Shown here: positions 56,174-64,000 of the stretch, piece after piece
How the letters are laid out: each line of letters opens with the position of its first letter
Numbering within the stretch: position 1 is the first letter of the stretch
Assembly: GCF_000381265.1 (NCBI RefSeq)
Contig: NZ_KB906282.1
Coordinates: 1-64,000 of the forward strand
DNA: 64,000 bases
Direction: 5' to 3'
From: Curvibacter lanceolatus ATCC 14669
GTDB taxonomy: Bacteria > Pseudomonadota > Gammaproteobacteria > Burkholderiales > Burkholderiaceae_C
The notes under the pieces: generated by a model
Seen by the model: only the letters and a program-made list of their open reading frames with translations
The model's database searches: none
What the model was told of the DNA's origin: nothing
Program-made: the position numbers and the translations under genes

Positions 56174-57220
56174 ATGAACACACCTGTACCCACCCCTCCT
56201 TCAAATCGCTCGCATGGCGCTTTGAGCACCCGTTTCAGCCAACGCTTCGGCCTGCGCCTGCCGGTGGCCCTGGCCCCGATGGCCCTGGCCTCCGGCGGCG
56301 CCCTGAGCGCGGCCTGCGCCCAGGCCGGCGCCCTGGGCCTGGTGGGTGGTGGCTACGGCGACCTGGACTGGACCCGGCGCGAATACACGCTGGCCCGGCA
56401 ACTGGGGGCCGCGGCACAGGCAGAAGCCCGCATCGGCTGCGGCTTCATCACCTGGAAGCTCGATCAAGACGCCTCGGCCCTGGACTGGCTGCTCGACCAG
56501 GCCGACGAGGCCCTGCCCCGCGCCCTGATGCTGTCCTTCGGCGACCCGCGCCCCTATGCGGCGCGCCTGCAGGCGCGTCGCATCCCCCTGATCTGCCAGG
56601 TGCAGCGCCTGGAGCAGGTGCCCCAGGCGCTGGAGGCCGGGGCTGAAATCATCGTGGCGCAAGGCGCCGAGGCCGGCGGCCACGGCATGAACTCGCTCAA
56701 TGGCCGCGCCACCTTCACCCTGGTGCCCGAACTGGCCGACTGGCTGGCCGCGCATGCGCCCGCTACCCTGCTGTTGGCCGCCGGCGGCGTGGCGGACGGG
56801 CGCGGCCTGGCCGCCGCCCTGGCGTTGGGTGCCGATGGGGCTCTGGTGGGTTCGCGCCTGTGGGCCAGCGCCGAAAGCCTGGCCCCGGCCGGCGCCAAGG
56901 CCCAGGCCCAGGCCAGCACGGGCGACGGCACCGCGCGCTCGGAGGTGTTTGACATCCTGCGCCGCAAGAACTGGCCCGCCCCCTACGACTTTCGCGCCCT
57001 GCGCAACCCGCTGCACCGGCAGTGGGAATCCCGCATTGAAGCGCTGCGCGCCGCCCCCGAAGCCGCCCGTGCCGCCTACGACCAGGGCGTGGCGGCGGGC
57101 GACTTCAACGCCGCCCACGCCACCGTGGGCGAGGCCGTGGGCCTGATCCACGACTGCCCACCCGCCGCCGAACTGCTGCAGCGCATGGCCGAACAGGCGC
57201 AGATGCTGCGCAAAGCCTGA
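56174..57220 (+). CDS. Nitronate monooxygenase family flavoprotein
   Basis: 348-aa FMN-dependent TIM barrel that oxidises alkyl nitronates in characterised members. PVALAPMALASGGALSAACA at the start, AQGAEAGGHGMNS with the GGHG segment that carries the catalytic-base His in this family, and LAAGGVADGRGLAAALALGA with GALVGSRLWAS for phosphate binding. The divergent LysR gene is its probable regulator. Confidence 0.92.
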   Translation: MNTPVPTPPSNRSHGALSTRFSQRFGLRLPVALAPMALASGGALSAACAQAGALGLVGGGYGDLDWTRREYTLARQLGAAAQAEARIGCGFITWKLDQDASALDWLLDQADEALPRALMLSFGDPRPYAARLQARRIPLICQVQRLEQVPQALEAGAEIIVAQGAEAGGHGMNSLNGRATFTLVPELADWLAAHAPATLLLAAGGVADGRGLAAALALGADGALVGSRLWASAESLAPAGAKAQAQASTGDGTARSEVFDILRRKNWPAPYDFRALRNPLHRQWESRIEALRAAPEAARAAYDQGVAAGDFNAAHATVGEAVGLIHDCPPAAELLQRMAEQAQMLRKA

Positions 57221-57329
57221 GGACGGACCCACCCGCACAGGGCCGGACAGGGCAAAGTGCGACTGTGGTGACCGTCAGGTCACCTTACTGGGTCCAGCAG
57301 GGCCTGCAACGAAGAGATCAGGCCGGCGC

Positions 57330-57402
57330 CGGGCCGCCCCAAGGCGGCCTGCGGCCCCCTTTGGGGGCAGCGACCACACGCAGTGAGGGAGCGTGGGGGC
57401 CC
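57330..57402 (-). repeat. Intergenic GC-rich palindromic repeat, copy B
   Basis: Inverted copy of the element at 40261-40339: read on the minus strand it contains GCCCCCACGCTCCCTCACTG, CTGCCCCCAAAGGGGGCCG and CTTGGGGCGGCCCGGCGCCG. It abuts the 3' end of the glycosyltransferase gene. The gap 57221-57329 shows nothing else. Confidence 0.75.
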
Positions 57403-58376
57403 TACTCTCTCCAAGGCTGATCGAACGCTGAGCCGGCCATGTGCGGGCGCTGTGCGTTCAAGGCTTCACCCGCCAGCACCTGCTCATAACACTGCAGGTA
57501 GCCACGCGCCATGGCCCCGGCGCTGAAGCGCTCCAGCACATGGGCGTGGCAGGCGCGGCGGTCGCCCTGCCAGCCGCGCACGGCTTCGGCCAAGGCCGAG
57601 GCGCTGCTGCTGAGGGTGCCACAGCCCTCGGGCACCAGCTCGGGCAAGGCGCCGTAGGGGGTGGCAAACACCGGGCAGCCAAAGTACAGGCTCTCGATCA
57701 CCGCCAGGCCAAAGGGCTCGTGCCAGCGCACCGGCAGGATCAAGCCGCTGGAGGCATTGAGCAGGTCGAACTTCTGCTGCCCGCCCACCATGCCGAAGAA
57801 ATGCACCCGCGGCGACCAGGTGAAGCGAAAGCCGCGGCGCAGGTTGAGCCGCGTGCCGCCCAGCACATCCAACTCCACCCCGGCCAGCGCCGCCACACGG
57901 ATCGCACCCTTGACGTTCTTGACCCGCCAGGCCGCCTTGCCCAGAAAGTGGTGATGGCCGCGTGCCCGCCCGAAATCAACCGGGCCGTAGGCCTGCCAGT
58001 CCAGCCCGTTGTGCACAAAGCGCTGGCTGCCATGGCGCTCGGCATGGTTGCGCGAGACAAACACCGTGTTGAGCGCCAGCGGGTCCGGGTCGCGGCCATT
58101 GCCGTGCTCGGTCACCAGAAAAGGCCGCCCGATGTCTTCCTTGGGGTTGAACTGGAAGTGCACCACGTCCACATCGGCCGGCACCTGCTCGGCCCAGCTG
58201 AGGCCCGGACGGATCGGCAGCACCTGCGCAAAGTCGCAGTGCGAGCCCTCGGGCACCAGGTAGCTGACGCGGTGGCCCATCTGCACCAGGGCGTGGCCCA
58301 GATCCCAGATCACCCGTTCGGTGCCCCCATAGGCAAACACCGGGATCGGTGCGTGGTTGACCAGCAGCACATGCAT
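57402..58376 (-). CDS. Glycosyltransferase family 4 protein
   Basis: 324-aa GT-B glycosyltransferase. MHVLLVNHAPIPVFAYGGTE is a typical GT4 start with the Gly-rich loop, and RWHEPFGLAVIESLYFGCPV carries the E-x7-E motif that binds the sugar nucleotide. Last gene of the glycan cluster, 12 bp after the ligase-like gene. Acceptor unknown. Confidence 0.88.
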   Translation of the reverse strand: MHVLLVNHAPIPVFAYGGTERVIWDLGHALVQMGHRVSYLVPEGSHCDFAQVLPIRPGLSWAEQVPADVDVVHFQFNPKEDIGRPFLVTEHGNGRDPDPLALNTVFVSRNHAERHGSQRFVHNGLDWQAYGPVDFGRARGHHHFLGKAAWRVKNVKGAIRVAALAGVELDVLGGTRLNLRRGFRFTWSPRVHFFGMVGGQQKFDLLNASSGLILPVRWHEPFGLAVIESLYFGCPVFATPYGALPELVPEGCGTLSSSASALAEAVRGWQGDRRACHAHVLERFSAGAMARGYLQCYEQVLAGEALNAQRPHMAGSAFDQPWRE

Positions 58377-58388
58377 GGCGAGCCCTCC

Positions 58389-59681
58389 TCAGGCCTGTGC
58401 CGCGGGCGTAGCGGCGGCGTCTTCTTCGGGGGGGGCCTGCAGCGCGGCGTACAGCAGCAGGGTCACGAACAGGTAGAACATGGTGCCGCTGTTGTGCCCC
58501 AGAAAGGCCTGCGTCAGGCCAAAGCCGAGGTAGCACAGCGGCAGCATCAGGCCGGCCAGTTGCAGCGCATGGCGCTCGGGTGGCAGGCGGCAGCCGGCAC
58601 GCGGCCAGAACAGGCACAGCACCACGCCGTACAGCGCCAGCACCGAAGACAGGCCCAGCAGGCCACGCTTGGCGAACACATCCAGGAACTCGTTGTGCGC
58701 GTGGCCGTACTTCAGCACCTCGGCCGGGGCCTGGCCGGCGGCGACCAGGCGCTCTTTCTCTTCCACATAACCGGCCAGGGTCCAGCCCAGCAAGGGCTTT
58801 TGCAGGCCCATGTTCCAGGCCAGGCGCCAGTGCGCCAGCCGCTGGCCCACCGAGTTCTCGGAGGTGCCCAGTTCCTCATACTGACGCGCCTCGCTGACGG
58901 CCTGCTCCAGGCGCAGCTTGAGCGTGGGGCCCATGGCCGTCACCAGCACGCCCAGGCACACCGCCAACGCGGCCAGCGCCCCCAGCAGGCGCCGGCCCGG
59001 CACACGGTGGCGCAACAGCAACACCAGAGCCGGCAAGGCAAACGCCAGCGCCAGCCAGCCGCCCCGCGACTGCGACAGCAGCGAAGCCGTCAGCCCCAGC
59101 GCCACGCCCAGGCCCAGGCCAGCACGCCACAGCCCGGCCCGCGGGCCGGCCTGCCAGGTGACCGCGCCCACCAGGCACATCATGGCCATGAGCAGGCTCA
59201 GGTTGCCGTACTGGATGGCATTGGTGAAGCCCTCGGCCCGCCATTCGCCCAGCACGCCGTATTGGTACAGCGCCACCGCACCGCTGAGGCAGGCCCCCAC
59301 GGCCAGCCCGGCCCAGAGGGCCCGCGGGCGCGGCGGAAAGCGCAATGCAAAGAACAGGCAGGGCAAGGCCAGAAAGTACTTGAGGGGCTTGTCCAGGCTG
59401 CGCCAACTGCCCTGGCTGATGAGGGCGTCGATCAGCCAGTCCATGCCCACGAACAGCAGCACCCCCACCAGCCAGCGGGCGCGCGGCCATTGCAGCGGCT
59501 GGCGCCACCAGCGCGGTGCGGTGGCCAAGGCGGCCAACAACAGCAAGCCGGCCCCCCACGAATACCCGCTGGGCAGGCACAGCGACAGCGCCGGCAGCAA
59601 AAAGGCCGCCAGCGTGCAGACATGCCGGGCCATCGCCTCCGTGGGCGAGGGCTGACCCGGGAGGGGAGAAGCAGGGTTCAT
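58389..59681 (-). CDS. O-antigen ligase-like (WaaL/RfaL) membrane protein
   Basis: 430 aa, about 11-12 membrane helices. The large periplasmic loop holds the Wzy_C-type block with RLAHWRLAWNMGLQKPLLGW and GHAHNEFLDVFAKRGLLG, including the conserved His. Probably joins O-antigen or another polysaccharide to lipid A-core. The ATG follows the upstream gene's stop by 2 bp. Confidence 0.88.
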   Translation of the reverse strand: MNPASPLPGQPSPTEAMARHVCTLAAFLLPALSLCLPSGYSWGAGLLLLAALATAPRWWRQPLQWPRARWLVGVLLFVGMDWLIDALISQGSWRSLDKPLKYFLALPCLFFALRFPPRPRALWAGLAVGACLSGAVALYQYGVLGEWRAEGFTNAIQYGNLSLLMAMMCLVGAVTWQAGPRAGLWRAGLGLGVALGLTASLLSQSRGGWLALAFALPALVLLLRHRVPGRRLLGALAALAVCLGVLVTAMGPTLKLRLEQAVSEARQYEELGTSENSVGQRLAHWRLAWNMGLQKPLLGWTLAGYVEEKERLVAAGQAPAEVLKYGHAHNEFLDVFAKRGLLGLSSVLALYGVVLCLFWPRAGCRLPPERHALQLAGLMLPLCYLGFGLTQAFLGHNSGTMFYLFVTLLLYAALQAPPEEDAAATPAAQA

Positions 59682-59683
59682 GC

Positions 59684-60496
59684 TCAACGCCCCACCGACT
59701 GGCTCAGGCTGTCACGGTCGTAATACAGCGCGGCGTAGCGGAAGAAGCACTCCAGTGCAATGAAGAAGCAAAACAGAAAGCCCGGCCCGCCCCCCATGAA
59801 GCCCAGACGGAACACATACAGGCGCAAAAAGATGGCAAAGGCCGAGGCCATGCCGCGCAGCACACCGCCGCGCTTGCCAGCGGCCGCGCGCTTGGCCGCG
59901 CCCAGCATCGAATACTGGGTGAGCTTTTCGAGGCTGCCGCGCACCGTCTCGCGCGAGTAGTGCAGCAACTTGGCCTTGAAGGCGTGGCGCGGCAGGGGCT
60001 GGCCGCCATCGCGAAGCACGGCGTGTTCGTGCACCACCCCGTCAAAGCGCTCGATCATGTCGCGGCGGAACATGCGGTCCAGGCGCGACTGCGACAGAAA
60101 GTGCTTGAGCTCGCGCCCGTAGGCCACCACGCTCCATTCGATCTGCCACACCGCGCGCTCATTGGAGCGCACTGCGGCTTCGATCTCGGCCTGCAGCGCG
60201 GGGGTGACCACCTCGTCGGCATCGAGGTAGAACAGGTAGTCGCCGGTGGCGTGGGCCAGCAGCCGGGTGCGCTGCACGGCAAAGCCCTGCCAGTCGGGGT
60301 ACAGGTGCACCTCGGCGCCCAGGCGCCGGGCGATGGCCACGGTGTCGTCGGTGCTGCCGCTGTCCACCACCACCACCTGGTCGGCAAAGGCGGCGCTGCG
60401 CAGGCAGTTCTCGATGCGGTGCGCCTCGTTCTTGGTCAGGACGCCGATGGTCAGGGTCGGCCGGTCGGCGCGCACAGCGGTGGAAGGTGTCGGCAT
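59684..60496 (-). CDS. Glycosyltransferase family 2, WaaE/KdtX-like
   Basis: 270 aa. GT-A fold with IGVLTKNEAHRIENCLRS, VVVDSGSTDDT and the metal-binding YLDADEVV; LLHYSRETVRGSLEKLTQYS and a hydrophobic C-terminus fit LPS inner-core beta-1,4-glucosyltransferases of the WaaE type. Between two other glycan genes, with 2-28 bp spacers. Confidence 0.9.
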   Translation of the reverse strand: MPTPSTAVRADRPTLTIGVLTKNEAHRIENCLRSAAFADQVVVVDSGSTDDTVAIARRLGAEVHLYPDWQGFAVQRTRLLAHATGDYLFYLDADEVVTPALQAEIEAAVRSNERAVWQIEWSVVAYGRELKHFLSQSRLDRMFRRDMIERFDGVVHEHAVLRDGGQPLPRHAFKAKLLHYSRETVRGSLEKLTQYSMLGAAKRAAAGKRGGVLRGMASAFAIFLRLYVFRLGFMGGGPGFLFCFFIALECFFRYAALYYDRDSLSQSVGR

Positions 60497-60524
60497 GGTG
60501 GGTTCGAGAAAAGTGGGTGCGGCA

Positions 60525-61424
60525 TCAGGCCTGCGGCGGCAACTGCCACACGCCGCGCAGGCGGCCCCAGGCGCGCGCCAGGTGCTTGGGCGACAGCAGC
60601 AAGGCCCGGGCCAGCACGTTCAGGGCGGCCGAAGCCATCAGGCGCCGATGCGCCCGGCGCCCGGCCGCCACGCCCAGGTGCTTGGCCATGAAGCGGATCT
60701 TGGACTGCGCATGGTGGTAGCCGCGCCAGTACTCCGAGCGCCAGGGCCGGGGCCCGCGCACCGAGCCGCGCGACAGGTGGGTGACGCGGATGTCGGGCAG
60801 CACCAGGATCTGGCCCTGGCGCTGGAACACGCGCAGGCACAGGTCCTCGTCCTCGTAATACAGAAAGAAGCGGGGGTCGAAAAAACCCACCGGCGCCATG
60901 GCCGCCATGTTCAGCAGCATGACCGCGGCGCAGGCATAGCCCACGGCCAAGGGGCCCTCGGCGGCCCCTGTGCGGGGCTTCCAGGCATGACGCGGCCAGC
61001 TGTAGTTGACCTGCAGGCTGCCGTCGCTGTCGGTGAGCTGGGGCACCAGCACACTGGCGTCAGGCCACTGGCGCGCAGCCTGCACCAGGGCCGCAATGGC
61101 CTCGGGCGTGAGCACGCAGTCGGGGTTCAGCAGCAGCGCATAGGGCGTGCGCACCTGGGCCAGACCGGCGTTGTTGGCCACGCCATAGCCCTTGTTGGCG
61201 TCCAGCCGCAACAGGCGTGCACCGGGCAGGCAATGCGCCACCTGGGCCGGCGTGTCGTCCTGGCTGGCGTTGTCCACCACGATGACATGCGGCAGGCGTG
61301 CCAAAGCCTGCCCCAGCACCGGCAGGCAGTGACCACTGTTGTAGGTCACCACCAGCACAGTGACCTGGGCCAGCAGCGCCTCCAGCGGCACATCGGGCAG
61401 GTCGTCGGTTTCCGGGGCGCTCAT
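60525..61424 (-). CDS. Glycosyltransferase family 2 (rhamnosyltransferase-like)
   Basis: 299 aa. VLVVTYNSGHCLPVLGQAL, VVDNASQDDT and LLLNPDCVL (D-x-D equivalent), then FFDPRFFLYYEDEDLCLRV, the usual ED-E acceptor motif of rhamnosyl- and galactosyltransferases in LPS and capsule loci. First gene of the tight four-gene glycan cluster. Confidence 0.9.
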   Translation of the reverse strand: MSAPETDDLPDVPLEALLAQVTVLVVTYNSGHCLPVLGQALARLPHVIVVDNASQDDTPAQVAHCLPGARLLRLDANKGYGVANNAGLAQVRTPYALLLNPDCVLTPEAIAALVQAARQWPDASVLVPQLTDSDGSLQVNYSWPRHAWKPRTGAAEGPLAVGYACAAVMLLNMAAMAPVGFFDPRFFLYYEDEDLCLRVFQRQGQILVLPDIRVTHLSRGSVRGPRPWRSEYWRGYHHAQSKIRFMAKHLGVAAGRRAHRRLMASAALNVLARALLLSPKHLARAWGRLRGVWQLPPQA

Positions 61425-61464
61425 GCCGGACGAGTGGGTGTGGGGCCCGCGGGCCGCCAGGGCA

Positions 61465-61671
61465 TCAGTGGTGATGCGACACCACTTCGCCCGCCTTCAG
61501 GCGGTACACCGTGCCGCAATAGGGGCACTTGGCTTCGCCGGTGCGGGCCACGTCCAGGTACACCTTGGGGTGGCTGTTCCACAGCTTCATGTCGGCCTTG
61601 GGGCTGGGGCAGAAAACGCCCCCCTGGGCGTTGAGGTCTTTGGCCAGCAGTTCAACAGCAGCGCTACTCAT
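61465..61671 (-). CDS. CHCC-type zinc-finger domain protein
   Basis: 68 aa. One Cys in GGVFCPSP, His in LWNSHPKVYLD and the pair CPYCGTVYRL give the C-H-C-C zinc site of this small family, whose mitochondrial relative is complex I subunit NDUFS6. Ends in HHH. 38 bp after ilvE on the same strand. Confidence 0.9.
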   Translation of the reverse strand: MSSAAVELLAKDLNAQGGVFCPSPKADMKLWNSHPKVYLDVARTGEAKCPYCGTVYRLKAGEVVSHHH

Positions 61672-61709
61672 GGGGTCCCTTTTTTTGGAATGGGGTGATG
61701 CAATGACGC

Positions 61710-62648
61710 TCAGACCGGGCTCAGCCAGTGGGCGTATTGGGGGTTGCGGCCGTTCACGATATCGAAGAACGCCGACTGGATTTTTTCGGTGATGGGCCCG
61801 CGCGAGCCGATGCCGATCTCGATGCGGTCGAGTTCGCGGATCGGGGTCACCTCGGCGGCCGTGCCGGTGAAGAAGGCCTCATCGGCGATGTAGACCTCGT
61901 CGCGGGTGATGCGCTTTTGCACGATCTCGAGGCCCAGGTCCTTGGCGATGTGGAACACGGTGTTGCGGGTGATGCCATTCAGGGCACCGGCCGACAGGTC
62001 GGGCGTGTAGATCACGCCGTTCTTCACGACGAAGATGTTCTCGCCTGCGCCCTCGGACACAAAGCCCGACGAATCCAGCAGCAGGGCTTCGTCGTAGCCG
62101 TCGTCGGTGGCTTCCATGTTGGCCAGGATCGAGTTGGTGTAATTGCTCACCGCCTTGGCCTGCGTCATCGTGATGTTGACGTGGTGGCGGGTGTAGCTGG
62201 AGGTCTTGACGCGGATGCCGCGCTTGAGGCCCTCTTCACCCAGGTAGGCGCCCCAGGCCCAGGCTGCCACCATCAGGTGGATGGTATTGCCCTTGGGGCT
62301 GACGCCCAGCTTTTGCGAGCCGATCCAGGTCAATGGGCGCAGATAGCAGCTCTCCAGCTTGTTTTCGCGCACCACGGCCTTCTGGGCCTCGTTGACCTCT
62401 TCCTTGCTGAAGGGCAGCTTCATGCGCAGGATCTTGGCGCTGTTGAACAGGCGCTCGGTATGCTCCTCCAGGCGGAAGATGGCCGTGCCGTTCACCGTGT
62501 TGTAGGCACGCACACCTTCGAAGGCGCCACAGCCATAGTGCAGGGTGTGGGTCAGGACGTGGATCTTGGCGTCACGCCAGTCGACCATCTGGCCATCCAT
62601 CCAGATCTTGCCGTCGCGGTCGGCCATTGAAGGGGCGAGTGTGCTCAT
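61710..62648 (-). CDS. ilvE: Branched-chain amino acid aminotransferase
   Basis: 312-aa fold-type IV PLP enzyme that interconverts Val/Leu/Ile and their 2-oxo acids. The PLP lysine is K165 in MTQAKAVSNYTNS; HVLTHTLHYGCGAFEG at the start and GSGENIF-like SEGAGENIFVV later are typical. ATG at 62648 gives MSTLAPSMADRDGK; the frame extends upstream but without family likeness. A 7-bp hairpin (CCCGGCA-CAA-TGCCGGG, 62696-62712) is in the leader. Confidence 0.97.
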   Translation of the reverse strand: MSTLAPSMADRDGKIWMDGQMVDWRDAKIHVLTHTLHYGCGAFEGVRAYNTVNGTAIFRLEEHTERLFNSAKILRMKLPFSKEEVNEAQKAVVRENKLESCYLRPLTWIGSQKLGVSPKGNTIHLMVAAWAWGAYLGEEGLKRGIRVKTSSYTRHHVNITMTQAKAVSNYTNSILANMEATDDGYDEALLLDSSGFVSEGAGENIFVVKNGVIYTPDLSAGALNGITRNTVFHIAKDLGLEIVQKRITRDEVYIADEAFFTGTAAEVTPIRELDRIEIGIGSRGPITEKIQSAFFDIVNGRNPQYAHWLSPV

Positions 62649-62729
62649 GCGCTTGTGTCCTTGGGTGTTTGCCGTCGCTGATGCGATAACCCCGCCCCGG
62701 CACAATGCCGGGCAGGTCAAAACACGATT

Positions 62730-63158
62730 TTAAGGGGCCGGCGCGGCGTCGGAATCGTCGCCCTCACTCACAGGGGGGCGGTACAGGGTCCATTTCACCA
62801 GCCGGCCATTGAGGAACTCGGCCGTCACATGCGACTTGGAGCCATCGGTCCAGCGGAAAACCTCGGGTTGCTCGTCCTTGGGCGAGAGCTGTTCACCCAA
62901 GGCGCGGGTCAGCGCCAGCACGTGCAGCATGGCCACGCCCGGGCGCAGCTTGGCGTTGAGCATGACCGCGCTGCCCACATAGCCGATGGGGTTGTTGTTG
63001 GCCCGCTTGAGCACCTGCATGAGGCGGGTGTAGTGCATCAGCACCCACATCACCACGCCCCCCAGGGCCACCGCCACCCCACCCAGGCCATAGGCCCGGT
63101 AGGACATCGCCACCAGCAGGATGCCGCCCACGGGCACCAGGATTTTCTTGAAATTCAT
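62730..63158 (-). CDS. Small two-helix membrane protein of unknown function
   Basis: 142 aa. Two N-terminal membrane helices (~5-20 and ~26-42), a basic segment LMQVLKRANNNPIGYVGSAV, and a soluble part ending in an acidic Pro/Ala tail. No domain I can name with certainty. Lies between radA and ilvE, all on the same strand. Confidence 0.8.
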   Translation of the reverse strand: MNFKKILVPVGGILLVAMSYRAYGLGGVAVALGGVVMWVLMHYTRLMQVLKRANNNPIGYVGSAVMLNAKLRPGVAMLHVLALTRALGEQLSPKDEQPEVFRWTDGSKSHVTAEFLNGRLVKWTLYRPPVSEGDDSDAAPAP

Positions 63159-63226
63159 GCGCGCATTGTCCTATGAGCGTGCCCCCTGGGGCCTTGTGGC
63201 TTGTGCGTAGCGGGGCGCGCCTGGGC

Positions 63227-64000
63227 TCACTCGAACTCGCGGCGGATCAGGTCGATGGCCTCGTCCACCCGCTCCACCGCATGCACGGTCAGGCCCTCGA
63301 TGGGCTTTTTGGGGGCGTTGGCGCGCGGCACCACGGCCACGCTGAAACCCAGCTTGGCGGCCTCCTTGAGCCGCTCCTGCCCGCGCGGGGCCGGGCGGAT
63401 CTCGCCGGCCAGGCCCACTTCGCCAAAAGCCAGAAAGCCCTTGGGCAGGGCCTTGCCGCGCAGCGACGAGGTGATGGCCAGCAGCACGGCCAGGTCGGCC
63501 GCCGGCTCGCTGATGCGCACACCGCCCACGGCGTTGACGAACACGTCCTGGTCCATGCAGGCCACGCCGGCATGGCGGTGCAGCACGGCCAGCAGCATGG
63601 CCAGGCGATCCCGCTCCAGGCCCACGCTGAGGCGGCGCGGGCTGGGGCCGCCACCGTCCACCAGGGCCTGGATCTCGACCAGCAGCGGGCGCGTGCCCTC
63701 CAGCGTGACCAGCACGCAGCTGCCGGGCACCGGCTGGCTGTGCTGAGACAGGAAGATGGCGCTGGGGTTGCTCACCCCCTTGAGGCCGCGCTCGGTCATG
63801 GCGAACACACCGATTTCGTTGACCGCCCCGAAGCGGTTCTTGATGGCGCGCACCAGACGGTGGGTGGAGTGGGTGTCGCCCTCGAAGTACAGCACCGTGT
63901 CCACCATGTGCTCCAGCACGCGCGGGCCGGCCAGCGCCCCCTCCTTGGTGACATGGCCGATCAGCACGATGGCAATGCCCGTGCCCTTGGCCAGCCGCGT
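63227..64000 (-). CDS. radA: DNA repair protein RadA (5' end outside window)
   Basis: C-terminal ~257 residues of RadA/Sms, a RecA-like helicase for recombination intermediates. Visible: the end of the RecA core (AIVLIGHVTKEGALAGPRVL), the RadA-specific KNRFG motif (IKNRFGAVNEIGVF), and the Lon-like domain (VGGVRISEPAADLAVLLAI, GEVGLAGEIRP). The zinc finger and Walker A lie beyond position 64000. Confidence 0.96.
   Translation of the reverse strand, partial: TRLAKGTGIAIVLIGHVTKEGALAGPRVLEHMVDTVLYFEGDTHSTHRLVRAIKNRFGAVNEIGVFAMTERGLKGVSNPSAIFLSQHSQPVPGSCVLVTLEGTRPLLVEIQALVDGGGPSPRRLSVGLERDRLAMLLAVLHRHAGVACMDQDVFVNAVGGVRISEPAADLAVLLAITSSLRGKALPKGFLAFGEVGLAGEIRPAPRGQERLKEAAKLGFSVAVVPRANAPKKPIEGLTVHAVERVDEAIDLIRREFE

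Overview
The window is 64 kb of GC-rich DNA from a betaproteobacterium, most likely order Burkholderiales and probably Comamonadaceae. Reasons: the rpsL-rpsG-fusA-tuf block, mreB divergent from gatCAB, mreBCD-mrdA, an Mg-type HemB next to HemJ, a radA/ilvE/zinc-finger neighbourhood, and a GC-rich intergenic palindromic repeat of a kind I associate with Comamonadaceae. It is ordinary chromosome: no phage, IS element, CRISPR array, rRNA or tRNA was found. Both ends cut genes (tuf at the left, radA at the right).

Layout. 1-4.8 kb: str operon (tuf, fusA, rpsG, rpsL), all minus strand. 4.8-9.1 kb: a PBP5-type carboxypeptidase with an unusual KTG box, an alpha/beta hydrolase, a [2Fe-2S] ferredoxin, a VanZ-like protein and HemJ, then a strong candidate for an unannotated small RNA between hemJ and hemB. 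9.1-17.6 kb: hemB, a CorA-type transporter, a LON-domain protein, dienelactone hydrolase, an SDR and MaoC pair, MarC, a chemoreceptor, OmpW and a bacteriohemerythrin; FNR-like boxes precede the chemoreceptor and ompW genes. 18.6-22.5 kb: a four-gene MCE/Mla-type lipid transport operon with a fused STAS-permease. 22.5-31.1 kb: a LysR/GMC-oxidoreductase divergent pair, a metallophosphoesterase lipoprotein, and a TonB receptor with its own exbB-exbD-tonB. 31.2-33.6 kb: ammonium transporter with a readable sigma-54/NtrC control region, then a TSUP permease. 33.7-41.8 kb: mrdA-mreD-mreC-mreB (minus) divergent from gatC-gatA-gatB (plus). 41.8-47.8 kb: a DUF4124 protein, pyrE and exonuclease III back to back, a Tim44-domain protein, TerC, an NhaR-like regulator and an HPF-like protein. 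48-57.2 kb: an orphan GspE/PilB-type ATPase, an MBL-fold hydrolase, a CpxRA-like two-component system with an upstream CpxR box, AmpG, an M48 protease and a LysR/nitronate monooxygenase pair. 57.4-64 kb: an LPS/glycan cluster (three glycosyltransferases and an O-antigen ligase-like protein), a CHCC zinc-finger protein, ilvE, a small membrane protein and radA.

Functional themes are translation (str operon, gatCAB, HPF-like), envelope building and surveillance (Mre/PBP2, PBP5-like, AmpG, CpxRA-like, Mla-like, LPS), oxygen/heme (hemB, hemJ, hemerythrin, FNR-like boxes) and nutrient uptake (TonB system, Amt). The most interesting items are the candidate sRNA with an exposed CCUCCC loop at 8876-8974, the loss of the KTG lysine in the carboxypeptidase, the NtrC/sigma-54 architecture in front of amt, and the back-to-back pyrE/xth starts. 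Several promoters place the transcription start at the start codon, suggesting leaderless mRNAs.
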